DNA of 32,107 nucleotides from Dunaliella salina. Lineage: Eukaryota; Chlorophyta; Chlorophyceae; Chlamydomonadales; Dunaliellaceae. Positions 14,010 through 22,270 of the stretch are shown here, piece by piece. Numbering within the stretch: the first letter of the stretch is position 1; every line of letters begins with the position of its first letter. The stretch is from NCBI GenBank assembly GCA_002284615.2, contig MU070171.1, positions 71,006-103,112 on the forward strand, written 5' to 3'. The notes below the pieces were generated by a model, which was not told where the DNA came from, searched no databases, and saw only the letters and a list, made by a program, of their open reading frames with translations. A program made the translations under genes and the position numbers.

Positions 14010-15443
14010 GTTGGTTACTGCTGCGCGATAAGAAGCCGCAGAAATCCACAGCAGTCGACACAACCTTGTGCACCCTTCCTGCAAAGGCACNTTGCCAAAA
14101 CTCACTCATGCGCACATCTGATGCAGCGTGACCAAACAAAAGTCCCAAAGACTTCAAGGCGCCCCAAAAAAATAAAATGTGCTGCTTTTGCACCTCCCGA
14201 GTTCCCTNCACCAGCAAAACCCTCAGCAACCAGTCCATGGATCCAGTGAACACAGCTTGTACACCCGTATGTACGCAATGCACACTTTCACCACAGAACC
14301 AGCAATTCACAGCACCTGTTGTCCCAACCAGGATACTGCTACACACAGAGTAAGTGCTTGGACCAGACCAAAACTGCCAGCGGTTCCAACATGTGCACGC
14401 CTGAGCGCGTTAACAAAAGATACATGCCAACGGATACATGCCAACTCTGGGTCTCACAGCTACCCGCCCCACTGTACAGTCCTTCCATGGATATGCGGAA
14501 CTCAACATCTCAGTCCATATCTTACTTATGCCACCGCCCATACAATGGCACAGCACTTGGATCTTACACTCGCGCGCCAAATGCAGACCCATCATGAAAG
14601 GGGTCCCAATCCTCACAAAAAAGCTCACTCCCTCAGCAAAAACAGGGCTCTGGCAAGCTACAGGCGGCCTTCACTCGGAGGACAGCACCAAAATAACATC
14701 CAGGTCACTTGCAAATGCTACACCAGAAGCATCCATCACCAGCATGTCCAGCTGTGTACACCAAATTGTGTGTCAAAAGCACGCCAATGCACAACAAGCA
14801 TGAACAGACAAAATATAAACCACAGTGTCTCCAATCCCTAGATTATCGTCTGCATGTTTGCTTTGACTCGTGCCTCATGCACGCCAAAGCAACAGCAGCA
14901 AATCTGTCCTTCTGAGCTTCAACCTATGCCCAGCCTGCCACCCCCCCAGTCCAGGTCCCCAGGTGCAGTACTTAGCAATTGCACCTCATTCAACTATCTC
15001 TCGTGAGCCCCTCACCGGCATTCTAACATGCGGGTACATCTCTCTCACAGGGGGCGCTCGCTCCATCTTGCTCCCAGGGGGACTGGGAGGTGGTCAGGAC
15101 GTGAGCCCCTAGCATCTACGTCATGGCCAAACAAAAAGGCCAAAAGAGTCCATAAAGCCTGCACTCACACCATGGAATGCAACCGTAGGAGCTGAAGTCC
15201 ATTGTCCAATTCTACAGTACATGGAGATTCCCAAAGATGCCAGAAGGTTCCACCATCTAATCAGAACCTCCAGTCTACAGGTGTTGCAAGCCAGCATGCA
15301 AGCATAATTCTGTCCATCTCGAGAGTCTGCTCTAGTGCTCGTGCTCGTGCTTGCGTCCAGAGTCTTAGCACACGAGCTGCTACATCGATGTCGGGCGCAG
15401 TGGCAAACCAGATTCGCGCCCACTCAATCAGCACCGAAGCCAA
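13867..15443 (-). pseudogene. Minus-strand protein-like frames of the LTR element, family unknown
   Basis: Separate minus frames at 15261-15443 (contains VLIEWARIWFATAPDIDVAA), 14410-14628 and 13867-14346 (contains WKNAQ/WNAQHPIIDDLGMRLQSL-like helices) have amphipathic, protein-like composition and may be one broken gag-type ORF. I recognise no zinc knuckle, protease, RT or integrase motif. Plus-strand frames here (for example 14179-14841) are His/Thr/Ser-rich shadows. Confidence 0.3.
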
Positions 15444-15559
15444 TACTTAGCTTCGCGTTCTTGTTGAGCCCCAAGGTACAGCCCACGACACCCTTTGCAA
15501 AGGCGCCATGGCTGCACCATCAGCTCAGCCTGCCCAGGGGGGCGGCTTCGCTGCCAAAC

Positions 15560-15734
15560 TGTTATGGTGTTGTGGTGTTTACATGGCTGGCTGACGCTGG
15601 CGAGGTGGACGAGATGAGGGGGATTTACTCCTTTACATGTGTATTCGATATTAATCAAAAGAACAACACATATCAGAGGCAAGCTTCATACTTTCTCACA
15701 GAAATACTGTTCCAACTGATTTGAGTTTATAACA
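15560..15734 (-). repeat. Right LTR (5' LTR if the element is minus)
   Basis: Begins TGTTATGG and ends TTTATAACA, 175 bp, the partner of the left LTR. The TTCAC target duplication follows at 15735-15739. The bases flanking the two LTRs internally (GCCAAAC before this one, GTTTGGC after the left one) are inverted copies of each other. Confidence 0.85.
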
Positions 15735-15739
15735 TTCAC

Positions 15740-16551
15740 CTCATGAAGTACATGAACAGGCAATCCCCTGATCCAGCATCATCAGACACAGGATTCCACA
15801 GACATTGCCCCCCTCCTCCTTCCCCACTCATTCTCCCAGAAGTATGCACGACGCACATGGCTTGCATATCCAATACACAAGGCAAGTGTGTTGGTATGAT
15901 ATCCCCAAACCGCTTCCAAATCCTCTACAGGGCCTTTTATGGGGCCAAGCTTGCTGGCATGCACGAGAAAATAACACCGCCTCCAGGCAACTTTGCTACT
16001 GAGCTGCAAGGGCTTCTTTCCCGCAAATCCATGCTTGAAGGAAAGTACTCTAGCAAGAAGACTCTTTCTCACGAGCTCTTCCAACTCACATTCATACTGC
16101 CCTCCAAAAATGGGCTTTGGTAACCCAAGAAAAAATGGCCTCCCCACTAGACCACAACCCACAATACCAGAATTGTTGGAGTGCGGACTCCCAAGACACT
16201 CTTTTTTGTGCCATGCATAATGCCTTCTCATCCAAATTCTCAGGCTTCTCAGTCTGCCATCCCATTAATGACGAGGGAATCATGACCCAAGCTTTGCAAC
16301 ATGCCATTTACTCTGCCATTCTCAACACAGAGGCCACTGCTACATTCATGTTCCTTCCGGCTTGGAATAAGAACATGATAACCAACCCCTACTCCAAACT
16401 TGTCACTGCCTACCCCCACCTCTGTTATGACCTCGGCACGATACTTCGCAAAAAACTTGGTTACAGTGCCCCTCAATCCTGCCCTAACCAAGAGGTACCT
16501 CAGCATACCTGGGACCTTCGCATCTTTGCTGTTTGGAACACTGCAGCTTGA
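15740..16551 (+). pseudogene. Methyltransferase-like domain of the retrotransposon (PCIF1-type resemblance)
   Basis: The frame continues that of the PHD segment once the LTR insert is skipped (REVH then LMKYMNRQSPDPASSDTG). It runs to about 16110, then shifts frame and reads to 16551. Key features are FSSKFSGFSVCHPINDEGIM (about 16230-16285), then a helix, then TATFMFLPAW. In PCIF1-type adenine N6-methyltransferases a Glu/Ala-NPPF motif is followed by a helix and an F-x-P-x-W strand end. Here CHPI occupies the NPPF place, so an active enzyme is not shown. The remainder ends in WDLRIFAVWNTAA. The likeness is from memory and should be treated as a hypothesis. Confidence 0.4.
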
Positions 16552-16819
16552 GCTCATCTCAACAACCATAACAAAGACTGGCTACAAGGCCTGAAAGGAG
16601 ACTTAAAAGAAGCCGCACAGTGAAAGCTGACAGATGTCAGCAGCCACCTTGTCCTGAATCCCATGCATGCTCACATGCCAGGTTTCAATAAACTGGAACG
16701 CCCCCCATTGGACAAACAACACGCCTCCAAACACCCTAAAAATCCACACATGATCGTCCAAGAAACGGACTTGGTGCCCAGCCAATCCAGTGCTATTCTT
16801 ACTCTTGAAGTTGCTGATT

Positions 16820-17200
16820 GGAGAACATGGGCACACAGATGGCAGCTGCCTTGTCCATAACGGAAAGCAAGAAATTGGAGCAGGCGTCTACTGCCCGTCC
16901 ACTGACAGCAGAACTTTGTAGAACCAAACGGTGCTGGGGTTACTAAAACCATCACTAAACCTGAATTGGCAGCAAGTGCTGCTGCTCTAATTACCAAACA
17001 TGCAGACTTTGCATCAGACAGCCTCACCTCTTTTGAACAAATATGTAAGCAACTTCTTTACCCCGAGAAACACCTAAGGCGTATCCAAGGAGACGTCCTC
17101 AAAATGATTTCAATTCTCATTCGAGACTTCCATACCAAAATTCGACTTTACAAGGTGAAGTCCCATGCTGGCATCGCTGGAAATAAATTTTCTGGTTAGC
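16820..17200 (+). pseudogene. RNase H domain of the retrotransposon
   Basis: T-D-G-S-C opens the domain (Asp codon 16838-16840), followed by IGAGVYCP. After a one-base frameshift near 16917 come ITKPELAASAAAL (Glu at 16963-16965), ASDSLTS (Asp at 17017-17019) and LYKVKSHAGIAGN (His at 17164-17166). These are the D-E-D-H residues of type I RNase H, which degrades the RNA strand of the RNA/DNA hybrid. The last Asp (in the E-C-A-D-A block that copy B retains) is removed by a deletion right after AGN, followed by a stop. Confidence 0.85.
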
Positions 17201-17214
17201 CAAGTAAGAAAGAG

Positions 17215-17600
17215 TGCATGCTGCAGGCACATCTGCGGGTCCACCACCCGCACACAAGCTCACCTATTTCCCCAATCTTCAAGATGCTCTCAAATCCTAT
17301 ATGCATTCGAAACACAAGCTTGGATACGCCAATGCCGAAACCGGCTACTACTCTTACTATCAAAACTTATTACCGCAAGTTGATAAAAAATCAGCAATGC
17401 CTTCAGAAATATGCCCAATATTTCCGTAGCCATGAAGCGTGCCATCCTGCAGTACCGCACAGGCACCCTCTACAACCAAAAACATGCAGTACGTTTAAAA
17501 GGTCAACTGATCCATCTTGCCCCCTCCCAGGCTGCCATCATTTGGACAGTGCATTACACATGCTCTCAGGCTGCCAAAACCATATCATCTCCAACATGAA
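17215..17600 (+). pseudogene. Linker and CCHC zinc knuckle of the retrotransposon
   Basis: A conserved linker (HAAGTSAGPPPAHKLTYFPN, then KHKLGYANAETGYYS) leads into NISVAMKRAILQYRTGTLYN. After a frameshift near 17500 it reaches CPLPGCHHLDSALHMLSGC (17518-17574), a C-x4-C-x7-H-x4-C knuckle. Such CCHC knuckles sit between RT/RNase H and the restriction-like endonuclease of REL-type LINEs and help bind target DNA or RNA. Copy B on the minus strand has the same knuckle at 28419-28475. Confidence 0.8.
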
Positions 17601-17744
17601 AACTAAACGCCATAACATTGCAGGCAGAATGATCACAAAAGCCCTCAGTAAATGCCCTGTTGGGGCAGGCCTAGTACACATAGACATAGGAAGCAATTTT
17701 AAGCTTGCTCACCACAACCTCCAACTCCCTACACATGCCTCAAG

Positions 17745-18319
17745 CAGAACTTTACCTGCTTACTTCTTCCCTCGTAACCTTCCAGAGAGGAAAAGACTCA
17801 ACTCCAGTCGACCAGATGCTGTTTTGATCACCCCTTTTAACAACAAACATACTTCCAACAATGTCTCTCCTATCTATTCCCATCACGCTTTGCGCAGCTC
17901 CTAACGGAGGACCACCAGAACTAGCCGCATGAGGAAACCCTACGAAATTTATGCAAATGAACCATGTGCATCTAATAGAAATCAAGTTCTGTGAAGACAC
18001 AAGGCCAGAGCATGAGTTAAATGCGGCAAAGCAGCAGCATGCAGAGCTTTGTAAACTTATCAACGCTAAAGCTGTTACAATTCACCCTATTCTCCTGGGT
18101 GTAGGAGGAACTAATTACACTGAGCATACCCTGAAGCAATTCAAACAAATAGGATTGGATCACCAGCGTGCCGCAGAGCTTGCTCAACAACTTCATGCCC
18201 ATTCTGTTCAATATGCCCACAAACTAGTCACCACACGCTGCGCTATTGAAAACAAGAATGCTCCCCACAGTCAGGTATTAGAGCCAGGTGCTTCTAGTAA
18301 CCCTCCAGATCCACATTAG
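17745..18319 (+). pseudogene. PD-(D/E)XK restriction-like endonuclease of the retrotransposon
   Basis: SSRPDAVLITP (Pro-Asp at 17812-17817) is followed, after a frameshift, by HLIEIKFCEDTRPEHELNAA (Glu at 17978-17980, Lys at 17984-17986). P-D, a gap, then E-x-K is the catalytic signature of the nicking endonuclease in REL LINEs. A conserved C-terminal part follows: TIHPILLGVGGTNYTEHTLK, GLDHQRAAELAQQLHAHSVQ, and a stop at about 18317. The order after CCHC matches R2-type proteins, but here an RNase H precedes it. Confidence 0.75.
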
Positions 18320-18584
18320 CTTTCTCTCTTTCACACCTTGTGGTGGAGGGGGCACAGGGCTCTCTTTTGAGCCAATGTGTCTCCTTTTCCTTAATTGGTG
18401 TAGGGAGAGCTTCTCTGCCTACGTAGTTGTTCTTTTCTTTTCTTTTCTTTTCTTTTCTTTTTTTCTTTTTTCTCTTTCTCTTTCTTTTCTTTTCTTTTCT
18501 TTTCTTTTCTTTTCTTTTCTTTTCTTTTCTTTTATTCTCTTTTCTTTTCTTTTCTTTTCTTTTCTTTTCTTTTCTTTTCTTTTC
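18320..18584 (+). repeat. 3' UTR and (TTTTC)n tail of the retrotransposon
   Basis: About 110 bp of UTR contains GTGGTGGAGGGGGCACAGGGC and ends GTAGGGAGAGCTTCTCTGCC, followed by CTACGTAGTTG and an imperfect TTTTC array to 18584. The same UTR end with a TTTTC tail appears twice on the minus strand (28694-28860 and 22298-22490). The pentamer therefore belongs to the element and is probably made during target-primed reverse transcription. Confidence 0.85.
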
Positions 18585-18599
18585 TGTTCAATTTGAACT

Positions 18600-18870
18600 T
18601 TAAAGTGTACATCAAGCATAATCGTGTTTAACTCCAGCGATGCAGTTTGGCGACTTATGATTAAGGTGCGGGATTGCTTTGAAATATTCCTTTTACTGTA
18701 ATATTACGGAGGGATATATCTGAGGCCTGAAGTTGCCTGCTTTTTGGATGCTCCCTGCATAGGCCTCCCCAAACTGGCAAGCTTAAAAGCTGGGTTAATT
18801 TAGTAGTAGCCTGTTTTACAAGCTTTCCCAAGCACTAGAGTTATAGCTCACAAGTTGGGGGAGACACGCC
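18600..18870. repeat. Spacer with copy 1 of a roughly 110-bp triplicated repeat
   Basis: The block TTTTTGGATGCTCCCTGCAT to AACTGGCAAGCTT and onward to TAGCCTGTTTT (about 18738-18825) recurs as degenerate copies at about 19380-19465 and 19498-19555. There is no gene. Confidence 0.6.
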
Positions 18871-19180
18871 TTACCCAGTGGTTGGTGGGATACAGAACTT
18901 CAGCCATTTCCCTTAGAGAAATTGCAGCACAGAGGGTGCCAAAAGGATCAACTTTTGACCTCTTTCTTTCCTACTTTTGAATAGGCAGGATGTTAGCAGT
19001 GTGCATGGGGATTATTTATGCAAAAGATTGGGAGTGAAAAATGGTCCGAGGGTGGAGCTATAGGCCATTTCAGAGTGATATCAGGCCAAAAAAGTGTTCT
19101 GGGGTCCTCCGATTTTTGTCATTCTTGGAAAAATGTAATACTCTTAATATAAGGATGGTTGGCATGGTTAGATTTTAGGA
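18870..19180 (-). mobile_element. hAT-like repeat R, copy c
   Basis: Relative to copy b this copy is inverted. It shares CAGTGGTTGGT, CAGCCATTTCCCTTA, the central palindrome (here GATCAACTTTTGACC, 18946-18960), GTGAAAAATGGTCC and CTCCGATTTTTGTCATT. The ends are eroded. Confidence 0.65.
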
Positions 19181-19595
19181 AGAACAACGGGAAAGAGCTT
19201 GTTTGGCGTTATAGGCTAGTTATTCCCCTCAATTCATTTCATAGGAACATTACAAAAGTATTGCTTGCCTTACTACTTACGTGCGAGATGGCACTTTTAT
19301 ATCACTGTAATACACTTTGATATTACAGTAATATTAAGGAGCTGGACAACTCCCCCCCAAAAAAGGTTTTTTATGTTTTTTATGCTTTTATGTTTTTTAA
19401 ATGCTCCCAGCATATGTGGCCAACGGGGACACTCAAGCTTGGTTTCAAAATGTAGCCTGTTTTTCCAGAGGGAGGCAGCTGAGGTCCAAATTCAAGTGTT
19501 TTTTGGATGCTCCTTGAATGTGTGCGCCCCAACTGGCACCTTTGAGACTTAAGTTCCCCTTTTTCTAGGACTTGAGCTTGAGTGGTGCCAGTTGG
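19180..19595. repeat. T-rich spacer with copies 2 and 3 of the 110-bp repeat
   Basis: Contains TTTTTTATG runs, copies 2 and 3 of the repeat described at 18600-18870, and paired ATATTACAGTAATATTA segments. The 95-codon open frame starting at 19265 is Cys/Phe-rich and repeat-derived. Confidence 0.5.
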
Positions 19596-20105
19596 GGCAC
19601 ACTCGCCTAATTTGCCGCAGCGTGAACCCTAGTTTTAAGCACAAAACTTCCATTCCAGATCACCCACTGCATCAAATTGGGGAATTCTTAGTGATTTGGA
19701 GTCGTTGTGATAAGAGAATATCATTGCAAAAAAATGGAGCGAAAAGATCCAGTGGTTGATGAGATACCAAATTATAGTCATTTCCCTTTAAGAAAATCTT
19801 GCCTGAGGGTGCTAGAAGGGTCAAAATTTGACCTCCTTCTTTCCTATTTTTGATATGCAGGATGCTAGCATATCATGTAAGGATGATTAGAAAATATTTT
19901 TGGGGGTGAAAAATGGCCCCAGGGTGGACCTGGGGCCCGTTTTGGGGTGATCTAGGGCCAGGAGAGTGATCTGGGATCCTCCAATTTTCATGGATTTTTG
20001 GTGAATGTAATAGTTTATGGATTAAAAATGGTTGGCATGGTCAGATAAGAAAAAAAGTTGGGGAAGAGCATATCTTGCACATGGGCCAGTTGCCCCACTC
20101 TGCTG
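19595..20105 (-). mobile_element. hAT-like repeat R, copy d
   Basis: One of the most complete R copies. It has TTTGCCGCAGCGTGAACCC, the ATTGCAAAAAAATGGAGCGA block, the palindrome GGTCAAAATTTGACC (19819-19833), CCCAGGGTGGACCTGGGGCC, and an end reading GGGCCAGTTGCCCCACTCTG, a decayed CCACCTCTG terminus. Confidence 0.7.
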
Positions 20106-20124
20106 TTTCTCTGTCTTTTGCAGT

Positions 20125-20580
20125 AGGATACAACAGTCCCAAGTTCCGGCCCATACATCTTATCAGCCGCGGCATGAACCCCACTTTTGGACACCCAGCT
20201 GCCCACGTATGACCAGCCACTTTACCAAATTGGGTGATATTTAATGATGTGGTGTCCTTGAACCAAAAAAAATCATTGCAAAAAAATGGAGCAAACAGAC
20301 CCAGTGGTTGGTGAGATGAGCCTTCTTTCCTATTTTTGAATATGCAGGATGCTAGAATATATTATAAGAGTTATATAGAAATATTTTGGGGGTGAAAAAT
20401 GGCCCCAGGGTGGAGCTGGGGGCCGTTTTTGGGTGATCTGGAATCCTCCGATCTTCATGAATTTTTGGTGAACATGATATTTTATGGATTAAAAGTGGTT
20501 GGCATGGTCAGGTTTAAGAAAAAAAAGTTGGGGAAGAGCAGATCCGGCAAATGGGCCAGTTACCCCCCTCTGGTAATATA
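20125..20580 (-). mobile_element. hAT-like repeat R, copy e (internal deletion)
   Basis: Follows copy d in the same orientation. It has CAGCCGCGGCATGAACCCC and the AAAAAAATGGAGC block, but the sequence jumps from CAGTGGTTGGTGAGAT to GAGCCTTCTTTCC, so about 70 bp including the central palindrome are missing. It ends CCCCCCTCTG near 20571. Confidence 0.7.
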
Positions 20581-20589
20581 TAGAAATTG

Positions 20590-21790
20590 GATTTTCCAAA
20601 TGTAATATTCCCGCACCTTACTTATTATTGATCTGCTCCAGAAAGGAATAATGAAATGAATGGCACCGACCTTTCTCCACAAGTAGAACTCCTCTAAAAG
20701 TAGTGGCCTACATACATGATAAGGCATGTCATGGGACTCAATCAGTAAATGTGAAACCATTGCAACAACAAGGAGCAGCTGCATGACAACAGTTTGTACT
20801 AAAGCAAGGTGCATGCAACAAGTCTTGATGGTGTGGGTCTATATGATGTTTGCATCATCATACGTATGCTTTTCATTTGGCAGTACGAGTAAGTTTCTTC
20901 ACAGGACTGTTTGGTCCAGTGCTGCTGCTGGGCTCACTTGCACTGGTTGTTGCAGAATTCTGCAACAACAAGTGCAAGTCTTGCAACATTTTGTGCCAGT
21001 CTTACTCCTCAGTTGTGGCCGGTTTCTCTTCCTAGGCCTCGGTTCTATAGTTATCGCTCCTTGGGCTCGAGTCTGCGCTTGTCTCTGGTGATGGCCTTGG
21101 GGTTGTGTCCCTATGGAAGATGTGTGTGGTGCAAACTATTTTGGGTGCTTTTGTGTGTGCAGCCTGTTTGATTGCAGAAATTGTAAACATTTGTGGTTTG
21201 GGTGTGAACAGTCGTCCTTTTCTTCATTTTGTGTGGCCAACAGGAACTTATAAACTGTTTGAGATTATTTCCTTTTTACCTTTTATGTAGCCTTCGCTTT
21301 TCCTCAAAAGATGAATCACCAGCACCAGAGGCAGACCTGTCCCTGGTGCTGGTGACTCAGGGGCCGATGCAAGGTGACGCGAGGCGTCAATAATTTGCAT
21401 GTTTATTTGCTTGTCTCATGATGATGTTTGTCTGATGTTTCAAAATCTAGATTTTGATCTCTGCACGGTTGTGTGCAAACACCTGGGGTTTTCGTGTTTT
21501 GGCACATGCATACATATGCACAGGCCTCAGAAGCGGGGGCAAGAGGAGCGCGACAGTCCTGCTGAGCTAGCTTCTCATGCAGCCATGGCCCCTGCTGGGC
21601 CTGAGTGGTGGGTCTAAATCCTTGGTACAAATTTGTATTTGTCATGGCTGACTCATGTGTTTGACGATAAAAACGACAAAAAAAAAAACCTACTTTTCCT
21701 GTGAACAATTTACACTTTAAATTCATAGCCCAGCAGTCATGCGTGCTGACTGAGTGGCTTCTTTCATGAATTCCTGTAATCCGTAGGAAG
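20590..21790. other. Spacer with a 24-bp palindrome and a 13-bp stem hairpin
   Basis: No recognised gene. A perfect 24-bp palindrome (half-site GTTGTTGCAGAA) is at 20946-20969. A hairpin has perfect arms TCACCAGCACCAG (21316-21328) and CTGGTGCTGGTGA (21343-21355) with a 14-base loop. Open frames at 20726-21171 are Cys/Leu-rich with no motif. A short GC-rich patch at 21525-21615 ending in a stop (AMAPAGPEWWV) could be an exon end but has no support beyond composition. Confidence 0.45.
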
Positions 21791-22009
21791 CAGTGTTTAC
21801 GGCATTTCCAATCATAGGTTGTGCATCCTTGTTGTCGGAATCGTGTGTGCCAAGTGCGATGCCTATCTATTTCCGCCTGGCGGAGGTTAGGTGCATGTGC
21901 GTTTTAGCCGCTTGTATGAAGCAGGCACTTGTGCATGAGAGGACTTGGTTTAAGGATCAGCTGCACAAAGGAGTAAGAAAGATCCTTGATTATGCCTGAT
22001 TGTGCCTGA

Positions 22010-22270
22010 TTGACTGCACAGGGAGTGCACGATCTCAGTGCAAGCGTTCTCGGGCCCAATGACCCCAGGGCCTGGTGGCTTCTTTGGGGCATCCTCGTCG
22101 TCAGCAGGCGGGTAGCACATGTGCTCACGTGCCGTGAGCGCATGCGGTACCCGCCTGTTGACAATGAGACGTACATGCTGGGCATGGACCGTGAATCGCA
22201 GGAGCTTCACTTCTTTGTGGTCCGCCCTTCTGCTGTTGCGCAGGTCGATGATGTGTGGTGTCCTGTGTAA
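22010..22270 (+). CDS. Candidate exon with an embedded long hairpin, function unknown
   Basis: After GATTGACTGCACAG an open, GC-richer stretch reads GVHDLSASVLGPNDPRAWWL, then RVAHVLTCRERMRYPPVDNE and ends in a stop at 22268-22270. A CAG/GTCGATG donor at about 22242 is an alternative end. An equally open minus frame spans the same bases because 22105-22157 is a near-palindrome, so coding potential here is uncertain. I do not recognise the product. Confidence 0.3.
   Translation: MTAQGVHDLSASVLGPNDPRAWWLLWGILVVSRRVAHVLTCRERMRYPPVDNETYMLGMDRESQELHFFVVRPSAVAQVDDVWCPV
22105..22157. other. Near-perfect 25-bp stem hairpin with a 3-base loop
   Basis: The arms 22105-22129 and 22133-22157 pair at 22 of 25 positions around the loop TGC. 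The stem starts CAGGCGGGTA and closes at TACCCGCCTG. A few more bases outside also pair. It is the strongest RNA-scale foldback I found in the window and could be a small-RNA precursor, a decayed foldback element or an inverted micro-duplication. Confidence 0.7.

Larger units (their letters stand above)
11592..15734 (-). mobile_element. LTR retrotransposon (4143 bp) inserted in copy C
   Basis: Two 175-bp direct repeats (11592-11766, 15560-15734) begin TGTTA and end TAACA, and TTCAC is duplicated at 11587-11591 and 15735-15739. In minus orientation the interior starts GTTTGGCAGCGAAGCC, whose TGGCAGCGAAGCC could pair with a tRNA 3' CCA end, and a purine tract GAGAGAGGGAG (about 11773-11783) lies near the other LTR. 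Plus orientation cannot be excluded. The interior has protein-like minus frames but no protease, RT or integrase that I recognise, and 460 bases are missing, so it may be a LARD-type non-autonomous element. Confidence 0.8.
9089..18584 (+). mobile_element. Non-LTR retrotransposon copy C, 5'-truncated and decayed
   Basis: Domains run in one direction with no poly tail between them: RT remnant (9100-9600), connector, low-complexity linker (10060-10660), PHD-like cluster (11024-11240), methyltransferase-like domain (15740-16550), RNase H (16820-17190), CCHC (17518-17574), PD-(D/E)XK-like endonuclease (17800-18320), short 3' UTR and a (TTTTC)n tail (18429-18584). A 4.1-kb LTR element interrupts it. 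Without that insert it is about 5.3 kb. At least five frameshifts and several stops show it is dead. RNase H plus a restriction-like endonuclease at the C-terminus resembles REL-bearing algal LINEs. The presence of PHD and methyltransferase-like regions between RT and RNase H is read from order alone and needs a full-length copy to confirm. Confidence 0.75.

Noticed and set aside
14179..14841. 220-codon plus frame in the LTR element
   Set aside because: It is His/Thr/Ser/Gln-rich with no motif and contains an ambiguous base. The minus strand looks more protein-like.
18699..18707. TAATATTAC, the nonanucleotide of geminivirus-type replication origins
   Set aside because: There is no GC-rich stem around it, no iterons and no Rep-like gene nearby. 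The region is AT-rich and has similar motifs by chance (near 4768 and 19322).
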